DNA from: Acidobacteriota bacterium
GTDB lineage: Bacteria > Acidobacteriota > Polarisedimenticolia > Gp22-AA2
Assembly (NCBI GenBank): GCA_003223135.1
Contig: QHXX01000020.1
Coordinates: forward strand, 1-59,254
DNA length: 59,254 nucleotides
Direction of reading: 5' to 3'
In this document: piece after piece, positions 15,029-24,141 of the stretch
How the letters are laid out: every line of letters begins with the position of its first letter
Position numbering within the stretch: the stretch's first letter is position 1
Made by a program: the position numbers and the translations under genes
The notes under the pieces: generated by a model
Told to the model about the DNA's origin: nothing
Database searches by the model: none
Seen by the model: only the letters and a program-made list of their open reading frames with translations

Positions 15029-16768
15029 TCACCTGGACTCCCAGACGACCCGACCGCCGACGATCGTGGTCAGAACCTTGACGTCGCGGATGGCGCGCGG
15101 GTCGATGGAGAAGATGTCGGCGCTCAGGATGACCATGTCGGCGAGCCTCCCGGCCGCGATCGACCCCTTCTCGTTCTCCTGGAATTCGGCGTAGGCCGAG
15201 CCGGCCGTGTAGGCCATCACCGCTTCCCGAACGCTTATCTTCTGCTCCGGCACCCAGCCCTCAGGGTTTTTGCCGTCGAGCGTGGCGCGCGTGGCGGCCG
15301 CGTAGATCGTCGGCATCGGGTCGAGGGGGGCCACGCTCCAGTCGGTGCCGAGCGCCAGGTGGACCCCGCGGTCGAGGAAGGTGCGGAACGCGTAGGTCGT
15401 CTTGATCCTCTCGGGACCGATGCGCTTCTCGGCCCAGCGGCCGTCGTCGATGGCGTGATAAGGCTGGACCGAGGCGATGACGCGCTGGGCCGCGAAGCGA
15501 TCGAAGTCCTTCGGGGCCACGTGCTGCGCGTGCTCGATCCTCAGGCGCCGGTCGCGCGCGCCGTTTGTGGTCGCGACGTCCGAGAACAGGTCGAGGATCA
15601 TCGAGATCGCCTGATCGCCGATGGCATGGACGCAGAGCTGCAGGCCGGCGGCGTCGGCCTTCGTCATGCGATCGCGCATCACGTCGAGCGGCTGCATCTC
15701 GTCCGAGAGCAGGCCGCGGCTGGCCGGACTGTCGGTGTAAGGTTCGAAGAAGTAGGCGGTGGCCGATCCCAGGGAGCCGTCGGCATAGCCCTTGAGCGCC
15801 CCGAGCCTCAGGTACGGTGAGCCGAAGGCGTGGCGCAGGCCGAGCCTTGCCTGATCCTTCCAGTCCGCCAGCGCCGGAGCGGCGTAGATGCGCGTGGTCA
15901 GCTCGCCGCGCTCCAGGAGCTCGGCATACACGGCGATGTCCTCGTACTCGGGGTTCATGTCCTGCACGGAGGTGACCCCGAGGGACGCGGCGTGCTTGAG
16001 CGCCCGGCGCGCGGCCCTCATCCGCTGCTCGTGGCTGAAGGGCGGGACGACCTTGTTGATAATGGTCATCGCCGAATCCTTGAACAGACCGGTCGGCTCG
16101 CCGCGGTCGTCGTGCACGATCGCGCCGCCGGGCGGGTCGGGGGTCCCGGCGGTGACTCCGGCCAGGCGGATGGCGGCCGAGTTGGCCAGCGCCATGTGGC
16201 CGTCGTAACGGCTGACGAAGACAGGGGTGTCGCGGGTCGCGGGGTCGATCAGATCCTTGTCGGGGAGCCGGGCCGGGCTCCATTGCTGCTCGTCCCAGTT
16301 GCCGCCCAGGACCCACTCGCCCTTCGCCGTCGTCGCGGCCCGTGAGGCGATCCTCCTGGCGAACTCCTCTGGCGTCGGCGCATTCTTGAGGTCGACATTG
16401 TCGAGGTCCATGCCGCCGGCCACGAAGTGCACGTGGGCGTCGTTGAACCCCGGCACGACCCGCCGGCCCTCCGCGTCGATGATCTTCGTCTTCGGTCCGC
16501 GCCAGGCGAAAACGTCCGCCTTGCCGGCGGCGGCGACGATGCGATCGCCGAGAACTGCGACCGCCTCGCACTCGGGGTGGAGTGCGTCCGCGGTGAGAAT
16601 CTTCGCATTGGTGACGATGAGATCGGCGGCGGGCCGGCCGCGATTCGCGGCGGGTCCGGGGGCCCTCCCCGGCGCGCGCTCGCCGGCCCAGGCCGACAGG
16701 CCGGCAGAGCACAGAAGGCCAAGGCCGAGGAAAAATCGGCAAACGGCCGCGTTCTTGCGGGGGCTCAC
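15029..16768 (-). CDS. Secreted amidohydrolase family 3 (YtcJ-like) protein
   Basis: The 579-residue protein begins with GTG and a signal peptide (FFLGLGLLCSAGLSAWAG). It has the amidohydrolase TIM-barrel signatures: GFNDAHVHFVAGG near residue 110, VHAIGDQA near residue 390, RIEHAQHV near 420 and ALGTDWSVAPL near 480. This is the YtcJ/amidohydrolase 3 group, whose members act on N-substituted formamides and related amides. Secretion is seen in some homologues. It is divergent from nothing and ends about 30 bases before ubiE's promoter, so transcription continues towards ubiE. Confidence 0.88.
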   Translation of the reverse strand: MSPRKNAAVCRFFLGLGLLCSAGLSAWAGERAPGRAPGPAANRGRPAADLIVTNAKILTADALHPECEAVAVLGDRIVAAAGKADVFAWRGPKTKIIDAEGRRVVPGFNDAHVHFVAGGMDLDNVDLKNAPTPEEFARRIASRAATTAKGEWVLGGNWDEQQWSPARLPDKDLIDPATRDTPVFVSRYDGHMALANSAAIRLAGVTAGTPDPPGGAIVHDDRGEPTGLFKDSAMTIINKVVPPFSHEQRMRAARRALKHAASLGVTSVQDMNPEYEDIAVYAELLERGELTTRIYAAPALADWKDQARLGLRHAFGSPYLRLGALKGYADGSLGSATAYFFEPYTDSPASRGLLSDEMQPLDVMRDRMTKADAAGLQLCVHAIGDQAISMILDLFSDVATTNGARDRRLRIEHAQHVAPKDFDRFAAQRVIASVQPYHAIDDGRWAEKRIGPERIKTTYAFRTFLDRGVHLALGTDWSVAPLDPMPTIYAAATRATLDGKNPEGWVPEQKISVREAVMAYTAGSAYAEFQENEKGSIAAGRLADMVILSADIFSIDPRAIRDVKVLTTIVGGRVVWESR

Positions 16769-16810
16769 GATGTCATCCGGCGCAACATCTCGGAAGGCCT
16801 CGACAGGCTC

Positions 16811-18523
16811 CTAGGCAGCGTCGGACCCCGAGCCGCCGGCCGGGCCATGGCCTCCGCCGTGACCGCCGTGAGACCCGCCACCCTGGCCGCCCCGGCGACG
16901 GCGGCGTCTGCGACGGCGGCCAGATCCGGGCGGGCCCTGCTCGCCCCCAGGCACGGCGTGACCCTGCCCCGGGCGCGATGCGTGGTAGGGCGCGCGCCCG
17001 GACTCGTGCCCGCCGCCGCCCGCGGCCGCCCGCGGCGCGGTGTCTGTTTCGGCATCACCCGCCGCCGCCGTTTCATCGAGCACGCTGCGCGCCGCCTCCT
17101 CCTCGAAGTGGGTCTTCAAGAGGTAGCCGACGATGGCCAGCCGATCGGCGTCGTCCAGGATCCCCTGCGCCATCGCCTCGTACTCGGCGCGCTCCTCCTC
17201 CGTGAGCCGTGCCGCCTGCTCCTTGAGCGTGTCCACGATCCGCCTCACTTTTCTGCGCGCCACCTCCTCGTCGGAGGGGACGTCGATTTCGTAGGCCTTC
17301 AGGTGATTGGCGCGCACCAGACGATTGAAATTCATCAAATCGAATGCCGAGACGAGCGAGATCACCCGGCCGGTCTTGCCGATGCGGCCGGTGCGTCCTG
17401 CCCGGTGGATGTACTGGTCCGAGGAGTCGGGTGTCGAGTAGATGAAGACGTGCGACAGGTCCTCGATGTCGATGCCGCGCGCCGCCACGTCGGTGGCGAC
17501 CAGGTGCTTCAGCGCCTTGCTCTTGAAGCGGCGCATCACCTGCTCGCGCTTCTTCTGCGGCAGGTCGGAGGAGATCATCGCCACCGGCAGCCCCCGCAGC
17601 GCCAGGAAGTTATGCACGGTGCGCGTCTCGGCGCGCGTGTTGCAGAAAATCATCGAGGAGGCTGGGGACTCGTACTCGATCAAGCGGTACAGCGCCGCGT
17701 CCTTGCCCATGCGCGACAGGATGCAGAACAGGTGCTGCACGCCGGTGACGTACAAGGCGTCCTGCGACAGCATGAGCCGCTCCGGATCGCGCTGGTACTT
17801 GCTGGCGATCGCCTCGATGGCGGACGGGATGGTCGCCGAGAACATGAGGGTCTGTCGATCCTTCGGCACCTGGTCGAGGATCTGCTTGACCTCTCTCTCG
17901 AACCCCATGTCGAGCATCCGGTCGGCCTCGTCCAGGACCAGGAAGCGCACGGTGTTGAGACGCAGCACCTTCTGGCCCAGGAGATCCAGGATGCGTCCCG
18001 GCGTCCCGACGACGACGTGGGCCCCGCGCTTGAGCCCGTCGATCTGCCGCGCCATCGAATCGCCGCCGTAGATCGCCAGGACCTTCACGCCCGAGAGCTG
18101 TCCCAGGCGGCCCAGCTCGTCGGCCACCTGGACGCTCAGCTCGCGAGTCGGGCAGAGAACCAGGGCCTGCACCTGGGGCCTTCCCGCGTCGATCGTCTCG
18201 ACCAGCGGGATGCCGAAGGCGGTCGTCTTCCCGGTGCCGGTGCGCGACTCGACGATGAGATCGCGGCCAGCGCGCGCCAGCGGCACAGCGCGGGCCTGCA
18301 CCTCGGTCGCCTGCCCGTACCCCATCGCCTCGAGGGATTTCAGGATCGGGACCGGCAGGTCGAGGCTCGCGAAAGGAACCGGGACTTCAGGGAATGCGGA
18401 GCGCTCCTGTTCCTCGACGCGCGCGGGCGGGGGAGGGGGCTGTTCGCGCGGCGAGCCGCGCGGGCGGATCGCGACGACCCGCATCTGCCGCAGCCGTCCG
18501 GGCTTTTTCGAAGTCTGGTCCAT
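16811..18523 (-). CDS. DEAD-box ATP-dependent RNA helicase
   Basis: The 570-residue protein carries a Q-motif region near residue 50, Walker A SRTGTGKTTAF, PTRELSVQ, TPGRILD, the DEAD box in VLDEADRML, SATIPS, and HRAGRTGRIGKTGR in the second RecA domain. After the helicase core there is a charged helix (EEERAEYEAMAQGILDDADRL) and a Gly/Arg-rich low-complexity tail (about the last 75 residues), an RNA-binding tail common in DeaD/CsdA-like helicases. These remodel rRNA and cold-stabilised mRNA. It follows the isochorismatase-family gene by 18 bases. Confidence 0.93.
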   Translation of the reverse strand: MDQTSKKPGRLRQMRVVAIRPRGSPREQPPPPPARVEEQERSAFPEVPVPFASLDLPVPILKSLEAMGYGQATEVQARAVPLARAGRDLIVESRTGTGKTTAFGIPLVETIDAGRPQVQALVLCPTRELSVQVADELGRLGQLSGVKVLAIYGGDSMARQIDGLKRGAHVVVGTPGRILDLLGQKVLRLNTVRFLVLDEADRMLDMGFEREVKQILDQVPKDRQTLMFSATIPSAIEAIASKYQRDPERLMLSQDALYVTGVQHLFCILSRMGKDAALYRLIEYESPASSMIFCNTRAETRTVHNFLALRGLPVAMISSDLPQKKREQVMRRFKSKALKHLVATDVAARGIDIEDLSHVFIYSTPDSSDQYIHRAGRTGRIGKTGRVISLVSAFDLMNFNRLVRANHLKAYEIDVPSDEEVARRKVRRIVDTLKEQAARLTEEERAEYEAMAQGILDDADRLAIVGYLLKTHFEEEAARSVLDETAAAGDAETDTAPRAAAGGGGHESGRAPYHASRPGQGHAVPGGEQGPPGSGRRRRRRRRRGGQGGGSHGGHGGGHGPAGGSGSDAA

Positions 18524-18541
18524 CTCTTGTTGGGTCGTCTC

Positions 18542-19192
18542 CTAGATGCCGAGCACCCCGCCGATGATCTGGTCGGTCGTCACAAGGCACACCCCCCGGG
18601 CGGCCCAGTCCTGGACGAGACGCTCCCCTTCACCGGGATCGATGGCGCGCGTCGCGTCCTGCACCAGGGCGACGCGGTAGCGGCGCCGATCGAGCAGGCC
18701 GTCGACGGCGTACCGATCGCACACATCGAGCGCCACTCCATATACCACGATGCGGTCGGGACGGACCGCCTCCAGTACGGTGTCCACGTTCGGGTTGCTG
18801 AAGACGTCGAAGCGCTGCTTGCGGAACAGGACCTCGCCCCCCCGATCGAGGTGGTGCCGCACCTTCTGCTTCAGCGCCTCCTTGTCTTCCGGGAGGCTGT
18901 CGATGAAGAGTGGATCCTTCGGGCGCGTCGCCTCGACCTTCTCCTGCCCGGCTGTCCCGACCAGGCAGTGCGGCGGGAAGGTCTCGCGAAAGTCGGGACT
19001 GTCGGAGATCTCCGTGTCCTTCACGGTGTGATAGTCGACGGAGCCGAGAAGGGGGACGCCCTTCTCCCGGGCGAAGCCGGTCAGCGCCGAAAGCATTGGA
19101 AGGATCGTTTCGGCGCCTTTGATGTACAGCCGGCCGTCCGGCATGATGAAGTCGTGCTGCGTGTCGACGTCCCAGAAGATCGTGGCTCTCAT
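18542..19192 (-). CDS. Isochorismatase-family cysteine hydrolase, nicotinamidase-like
   Basis: The 216-residue protein has the catalytic triad D10 (WDVDTQHDF), K125 (FRKQRFDVF) and C158 (ALDVCDRY), and nicotinamidase-type metal ligands D53 and H55 (SVDYHT) plus H75 (FPPHCLVGTAG). Nicotinamidase converts nicotinamide to nicotinate in NAD salvage. The metal site favours that over isochorismatase activity, but related amidases cannot be excluded. It leads the helicase gene in what looks like a two-gene unit. Confidence 0.85.
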   Translation of the reverse strand: MRATIFWDVDTQHDFIMPDGRLYIKGAETILPMLSALTGFAREKGVPLLGSVDYHTVKDTEISDSPDFRETFPPHCLVGTAGQEKVEATRPKDPLFIDSLPEDKEALKQKVRHHLDRGGEVLFRKQRFDVFSNPNVDTVLEAVRPDRIVVYGVALDVCDRYAVDGLLDRRRYRVALVQDATRAIDPGEGERLVQDWAARGVCLVTTDQIIGGVLGI

Positions 19193-19241
19193 GGCAGGGT
19201 CGGATTCTATTCTGGACGGGGATTGCGGTCAAAGAGAAGGA

Positions 19242-19331
19242 CGCCCGCCGTCCATCCCCGGATGCCCGGGAGGGTGAGACAGACGGCGGGCGATGGGGTG
19301 CTGACGGAGAAGGATGGCCGGCTCTCCGTCA
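19242..19331 (-). terminator. Two consecutive perfect hairpins in a gene-free stretch
   Basis: CGCCCGCCGTC (19242) pairs perfectly with GACGGCGGGCG (19282), and TGACGGAGA (19302) with TCTCCGTCA (19323). On the minus strand the larger hairpin is followed by a pyrimidine-rich TCCTTCTCTTT tail, so it could terminate transcription coming from the protease gene ending at 19649. The remaining DNA of the 19193-19648 gap shows no credible gene. Confidence 0.45.
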
Positions 19332-19648
19332 AGAGCCGCGCCGCTTGCTGGGGGCGACGCGACACCACAGCCCCACTTCTCGATCTCCGCCGCCTTGACT
19401 GCAATGTGCGTGCCTTGTGGTCGGCTCGCGTGCGGGAGCGTCCGCAAGCTCATGGCATGTCAATAGGTTCCATGGCTCGAGAGGTGCTATGAGGCGTGTT
19501 GTCGTTGAGGTCTCGAAATGCCGGTGAGACATCGACACGCATCCCGGGACGTCTCCGGCCGGTCGGGAAGCCTCGTCATTGAAGAAGAATTTCGAAGTGT
19601 CTCAGTCGGCGAGTCTCAAGGCGCCGGTTGAGACTGGGGTCGAGGGAC

Positions 19649-21055
19649 CTACAACACCATCGGGTAAATCTTGCGGTGCACGTGGGCGCGGTCGACTGAT
19701 TTGCCGCTGCCGAAATCCCAGTGCGCCAGCGCGACAAACTGCTCCTCGACGAAGCAGCGCGAGAGTATCGCCGACAGGTCCACGAGGGACGGGACTGGCA
19801 GCCGGCGCGTCAGCCCTTCGAGGGCGTTCTGGCCCGGCAGGATCGAGACCAGCGCCGGACGCTCGTCGAACAAGGTTGCCTCGAACTCCGGAAGGTCGCG
19901 CCGTGTGTAAGAGGTCATTCCGGCCAGCGACAGGGTCCTGCGGCCTTCCTTGCCCGCCGCCGTCGACTGCAGGCGGAAGCCCGTGTGCAGGGCGAAGTCG
20001 TCGAGCGGATCGGGACGAGGATCGGCCGGGCGCGCGGACGGCACGACCGTCAGGCGGAGGATCTGACCGTCCCTTTCCACCGCGATCGTGGTCTTCTCTC
20101 CGATGGGCAGATCGAGCACCGCGTCCAGCGCGTCGAAGAGGCCGGCCGTCGCGGCCGGGCCGACGGCGACGACGCGATCGCCCGTCTGGATGCCGGCCTC
20201 GGCGGCGGGGCTGTCCGGGAAAACGCGCCGCACGCGCGCGCCGCGCGCCGGGTCCCAGGCCGTTCCGTCGCTCGCGGCGATGAGCGGATCCTCCATGAGG
20301 AGACCGATCCACGGCCACTCGGCCCGCGGACTCTCGCGCATCCGCCGCATCGCCCGGCGCGCGTGGCGCGCCGGGATGAACAGGCCGGAGGCGTGGGTGT
20401 CGGACGTCTGCGCCTCCTCGGTATAGGTGATGAGGAGACTCGGGACGCCGACGAGGCGGCCCGCGGCGTCGAGGATCGCGCCGCCGGAATTCCCCGGGCC
20501 GATCGGCGCTTCGATCTCCGACCAGAACTCCAGCGGCCGGGCGCCGACGCGCAGCTTCGCGTGCGTCCCCATCCTGGCCCAGGCGATCTGGGGACCGAGA
20601 TCGGCGCGGTTCCCGAGCACGTAGAGGCGTGTTCGGGGCGCGGGGAGGCCACCGTCGGTGAAGGCGACGGACCGGAAGCGGCCGCCGGAGGCCCGCAGCA
20701 GCGCAAGGTCGGAGGCTTCGTCCACCGACACCACGCTGGCGCTCATCTCGCGTCCGTCGGTCGTCATGATATCCACGCGGGTGGCGCCGGCGACGACGTG
20801 AGCGTTCGTCAGGATCAAGCCGTCCTCCGACACGATCACGCCCGAGCCTGCGCCGAGTCCCTCGACCGGCTCGCGCATGAACCGGCCGCCGCGGAACACC
20901 GGCACCTTCACGACTTCGTGCACCCGAACGCTGACGATTGCGGCGAAGGCCGCGGCCACAGGCTCCGGAATCGCGTCGGCCGCCGGTTTCGGCGGGACGG
21001 CTGCGAGGGTTGAGGTGGCGAGAAGGGCGATGCAGGTGGACGCCAGGATGCGCAT
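19649..21055 (-). CDS. Secreted HtrA/DegP-like trypsin-fold serine protease with PDZ domain
   Basis: A signal peptide (MRILASTCIALLATSTLAA) precedes a trypsin-like domain with catalytic H86 (LTNAHVV), D116 (ASDLALL) and S190 (GPGNSGGAI). A PDZ domain spans about residues 250-330 (VRRVFPDSPAAEAGIQTGDRVVAVG). The C-terminal ~130 residues are not a second PDZ and have no clear family. HtrA-type proteases degrade or refold damaged envelope proteins. It is transcribed divergently from the fusion gene at 21112 with only 56 bases between starts. Confidence 0.88.
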   Translation of the reverse strand: MRILASTCIALLATSTLAAVPPKPAADAIPEPVAAAFAAIVSVRVHEVVKVPVFRGGRFMREPVEGLGAGSGVIVSEDGLILTNAHVVAGATRVDIMTTDGREMSASVVSVDEASDLALLRASGGRFRSVAFTDGGLPAPRTRLYVLGNRADLGPQIAWARMGTHAKLRVGARPLEFWSEIEAPIGPGNSGGAILDAAGRLVGVPSLLITYTEEAQTSDTHASGLFIPARHARRAMRRMRESPRAEWPWIGLLMEDPLIAASDGTAWDPARGARVRRVFPDSPAAEAGIQTGDRVVAVGPAATAGLFDALDAVLDLPIGEKTTIAVERDGQILRLTVVPSARPADPRPDPLDDFALHTGFRLQSTAAGKEGRRTLSLAGMTSYTRRDLPEFEATLFDERPALVSILPGQNALEGLTRRLPVPSLVDLSAILSRCFVEEQFVALAHWDFGSGKSVDRAHVHRKIYPMVL

Positions 21056-21067
21056 GTTGGTCGGGAA

Positions 21068-21073
21068 TATAAT
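21068..21073 (+). promoter_or_regulatory. -10 box upstream of the fusion protein gene
   Basis: A perfect TATAAT lies 39 bases before the ATG at 21112. It overlaps a more distal in-frame start (TTG at 21073), which argues for the 21112 start. No -35 of consensus quality is visible. Confidence 0.45.
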
Positions 21074-21111
21074 TGCTGCTCGAGCCTGATGCCCGTCCGA
21101 TCGGAGACTCC

Positions 21112-23178
21112 ATGCGGCTTTTGAGCGTGCCGGTCCTCATCTTGCTGGTGCTCGCCGCGCCGGGCCCGGACGAGCCGCAGCGTCAGAGTTCCGCCGCGGC
21201 AACCGCGCAGGATCTCAAGGGACTTGAGGAGTTTCTGAACTGGGCCCACCCGGGGGCCGACGGCTGCGAGACGCCCGTCGACGTCGCCATCGTCCAGACC
21301 TGGGACGGAGGACTCCGGGCCCGTTACCGAATCGTCTGCGGCTCCTCGGCGAGCGCGCTCGAGGGGGTCTTCAAGGTGCGCGAGAAGGAGGGCGTGTGGC
21401 AGATCGCCGGCGGGTTCGAAGGCGACGCCACACGCATCGACGCCCTGCTCGGGCCGCCGCGGGGCGCACCCGGCCCGGCCGGTCCCGCACCCGCCGGGCT
21501 CTCGCCTCCGCCGGGCAACACCGGCGGCGCCCCGGACGCGTCCTTTGGCCTCGTGCCTCCTCCCGAGACCACGAAGGAGGTCGCTCCCGAATACCCGGAG
21601 GAGGCGGGACGGGCGCGCCTTATCGGCGAGGCGCACATCGAGCTTCTGGTGCAGGTCCCGCCCGACGGGACACCGCTCCGCGCGCGGCCGCTGCGCGGCC
21701 CGGATCCGGATCTCGGGATGCGGCGCGCCGCGATCGACGCGGTCATGCGTTGGCGCTTCGAGCCGGCGCGTCTTGGGGGCAAGCCGCTGACCTATTTCCG
21801 GCCGGTGGAGCTGACGTTCAGCGGCCTTCCTCCCGAATCGCGCGGCTGGGTGCATCGCGCCCTGTTCCACGTCGAGGCCATCGTCTCCGACGACGAGCTG
21901 GTCGTGGAGGAGGCGCTGCGCCGGGTGCGCGCGGGCGAGCCCTTCGACAAGGTGGCGGCCCCGTCGAGAGGACTGGGGCCGGCGCGCGGTGGCGACTGGG
22001 GGTTCGTGTCGGCGGCCACGCTGCCGGCGGCGGTGCGCAAGGCCCTGCACGAGGCGCGCGTCGGCGGGCTGGCGGGGCCGGTGAGCGCCGAGGGGTTGCA
22101 CTACCTCCTCCTGAAGCGCGGCGAGGTCTACTACGCCCTCCGTCCGCGCCCCGATGGCGAGCTGTCGTACCAAATCCTGCACCAGAAGAACGGGCTCGAA
22201 GGAGAGGCCCTCAAGCAGGCGGTGGAGAGCGACATCGCGGACTACATGGCGGAGAGCCGGCGGCAGGCCTATCTGAACGAGGCGGCCCGGGTGATGGGGA
22301 TCAAGCAGGTGAGCACGGACATCGGGCAACTCGCGATCCGCACCGATGTCCTGGACGAGGAGGAGACCAGAACACTCGGCCAGGTCGTCGAGGCGACCAT
22401 CCGCGCCCACGAGGAGTTCTGGGCGCCGATCGTGTCGCTGCGGTCGTTCAACCAGCAGGTGCTGGTGTACGCCTGGGCGCGGCAGGCCGACCACGACCGC
22501 CTGCACCGCCTGTGGCAGGCCGATCGGGTGGGGGTGGCCGCGGAACCGCCGCCGCCGGGCGCTTCGGCCGGCCGCCCCAAAGTGTGGAGCTTCGTCGGCG
22601 AGTACATACCGTCGTCGCGCATCCTCTCGGTGCCGTGCGAGAGGATGGGCGGACACCTGCCGGTGCCGATCGTCATCCACGAAGCCATTCACATGCTCGA
22701 TTACGAGCGGGTCTACGGGGCGGGCGCTCCGCCGTCGCAGTGGTTCGAGGAGGGGCTCGCGACGTATTTCGGCTTCTCGCAGATAGGCGGCCGGCTGAAC
22801 ATCGAATCGGGCGACATCCGCAGGTCGGGGACGATCATCACGGGCTCGGTACGCCTGCAGTTCGATCCGCGCACGCCCCTGCACGAGTATATAAAGAGGA
22901 TACGCGACGACGGGCCGATGCCGCTGCGCGCCCTCCTCGAATCGAGGGCGGGCGACCCGCTGTGGAGCGGCGACCGGACGATCCGGGCGTACGGCGCCTC
23001 GTGGACGCTGGTCCACTTCCTCCTGCACGGCGCCAAGGGGGCCCACCGCCCGGCGTTCGAAGAGTACGCGCGCGCCGAGGCGCGTGGCGAGGGCGGCTAT
23101 GACACCTTCGTCCGCCTGTTCGGCCCGGACCTTCGTCTCCTGGAGGATGCCTGGCACCGCGACGAGGAGGACTTGTGA
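21112..23178 (+). CDS. Secreted TonB_C - parvulin - HExxH metallopeptidase fusion protein
   Basis: The ATG at 21112 follows GGAG and opens a signal peptide (RLLSVPVLILLVLAAPG). Three recognisable parts follow. First is a TonB C-terminal-like domain (VAPEYPEEAGRARLIGEAHI ... AIDAVMRWRFEPARLGG, about residues 155-245). Second is a PpiC/parvulin-like segment (EALRRVRAGEPFDKVA ... RGGDWGFV ... GLAGPVSAEGLHYLLLKRGE, about 255-345). Third is a gluzincin-type peptidase with HEAIH and WFEEGLATYFG (about 520-560), as in DUF1570/MA-like peptidases. A non-fused role for each part is known; the combination is unfamiliar. It overlaps the next gene by four bases (GTGA). Confidence 0.8.
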   Translation: MRLLSVPVLILLVLAAPGPDEPQRQSSAAATAQDLKGLEEFLNWAHPGADGCETPVDVAIVQTWDGGLRARYRIVCGSSASALEGVFKVREKEGVWQIAGGFEGDATRIDALLGPPRGAPGPAGPAPAGLSPPPGNTGGAPDASFGLVPPPETTKEVAPEYPEEAGRARLIGEAHIELLVQVPPDGTPLRARPLRGPDPDLGMRRAAIDAVMRWRFEPARLGGKPLTYFRPVELTFSGLPPESRGWVHRALFHVEAIVSDDELVVEEALRRVRAGEPFDKVAAPSRGLGPARGGDWGFVSAATLPAAVRKALHEARVGGLAGPVSAEGLHYLLLKRGEVYYALRPRPDGELSYQILHQKNGLEGEALKQAVESDIADYMAESRRQAYLNEAARVMGIKQVSTDIGQLAIRTDVLDEEETRTLGQVVEATIRAHEEFWAPIVSLRSFNQQVLVYAWARQADHDRLHRLWQADRVGVAAEPPPPGASAGRPKVWSFVGEYIPSSRILSVPCERMGGHLPVPIVIHEAIHMLDYERVYGAGAPPSQWFEEGLATYFGFSQIGGRLNIESGDIRRSGTIITGSVRLQFDPRTPLHEYIKRIRDDGPMPLRALLESRAGDPLWSGDRTIRAYGASWTLVHFLLHGAKGAHRPAFEEYARAEARGEGGYDTFVRLFGPDLRLLEDAWHRDEEDL

Positions 23179-24137
23179 ATGACGAGGAGGACCTCGCCGC
23201 GGAGGGTTACGCCTGGGGCTTCGCCCGGCAGGAGCGTGAGCTGCCCGAGGAGGAGTACCGCGCCCACATGCGCCTCCTGGACGAGGTCGACGAGGAGGAG
23301 CTCGAGGGCCTCGACCTGAAGGACGCCGATGATTACGTATTGTGGGCCGCCGCCCAGGCGTTCGAGGAGCTCGAGCGCCACGAGGATGCGATCGCCGTTC
23401 TCAAGCGGATCGCCGCCTCGACGTCCCCACATCCCGCGCTGGACTACCCCGACATCCTGTTCCGGCTGGAGGAGCTGCTGAAGGACCGCGGCGACTACGA
23501 CGAGGCGCTCCCGTTGCTTCACCGGGTCGAGCAGATCGATTCAAACTTGCGCGAGCGCTGCGACGAACGTCGGGCGGAGATCCTGATCCTGCGCGGTGAG
23601 CCGGCCGAGGGCCTGCGCCTCTTCGAGAAGACGGCGCGCGCCTTTCCCGACGACCCGTGGGTTCCGCTGCGCGCCGCCTGGGCGCTCTTGACGTCCGGAA
23701 GCTACGGCGAGATCCCGCGCTTAATCGACTGGTGCGAGAAGGCCCTCAAGAAGGTGAAGCACGAGGAGGAGGCGCGCGCAGCCGCCTCCGAGATCGATCG
23801 CCTGCGCCGGGAGTCTGAGGCCCGACGGAAGCGGCGCGCCCGCCTCGACCCGGAGGGAACCGGGCCGCCCGCGGGGCTCGAGGCGGTCAAGGAAGACATC
23901 CTGGCGGCGCTCGACGCCGAGGAGGCCCGCCTTACCGGGAACCCGCCGCGCACGCAGGACGCCCGGGCCCGCGCGGAGGAACGCCTCGCGGCGCTGCACG
24001 CGCGCGCCTCGAAGGGCTGGGACGACGCGGTCGAGGAGCAGAAGGAATCGCTCATCGCCGAGTTCGACGAGCTGCGGTGGGACGTCGTCGGCGTGGCCGA
24101 GCGCTTCGGGATCGAGCTGCCCGGGGTCGACGACTAG
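23175..24137 (+). CDS. TPR-like acidic repeat protein of unknown function
   Basis: The gene begins with GTG inside the stop of the fusion gene (GTGA overlap), so translation is probably coupled. The 320-residue protein is highly acidic at the N-terminus and contains TPR-like helix pairs (WAAAQAFEELERHEDAIAVL, LFRLEELLKDRGDYDEALPLL, RRAEILILRGEPAEGLRLFEKTA). A basic/charged linker follows near residue 215 and a final helical domain. No signal peptide is seen. It is likely a scaffold working with the upstream secreted protein's operon, but function is unknown. Confidence 0.7.
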   Translation: MNDEEDLAAEGYAWGFARQERELPEEEYRAHMRLLDEVDEEELEGLDLKDADDYVLWAAAQAFEELERHEDAIAVLKRIAASTSPHPALDYPDILFRLEELLKDRGDYDEALPLLHRVEQIDSNLRERCDERRAEILILRGEPAEGLRLFEKTARAFPDDPWVPLRAAWALLTSGSYGEIPRLIDWCEKALKKVKHEEEARAAASEIDRLRRESEARRKRRARLDPEGTGPPAGLEAVKEDILAALDAEEARLTGNPPRTQDARARAEERLAALHARASKGWDDAVEEQKESLIAEFDELRWDVVGVAERFGIELPGVDD

Positions 24138-24141
24138 ATGT

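Noticed and set aside
16427-19492. Very long plus-strand open frame (over 1000 codons) opposite the amidohydrolase-helicase-nicotinamidase genes
   Set aside because: It is a GC-driven shadow. The minus-strand genes have clear catalytic motifs and the plus-strand translation is low-complexity Arg/Asp/Leu-rich sequence.
20908-23157. Minus-strand frame of 749 codons opposite the TonB_C/peptidase fusion
   Set aside because: The plus strand holds recognisable domains and the signal peptide; the antisense frame has no motif.
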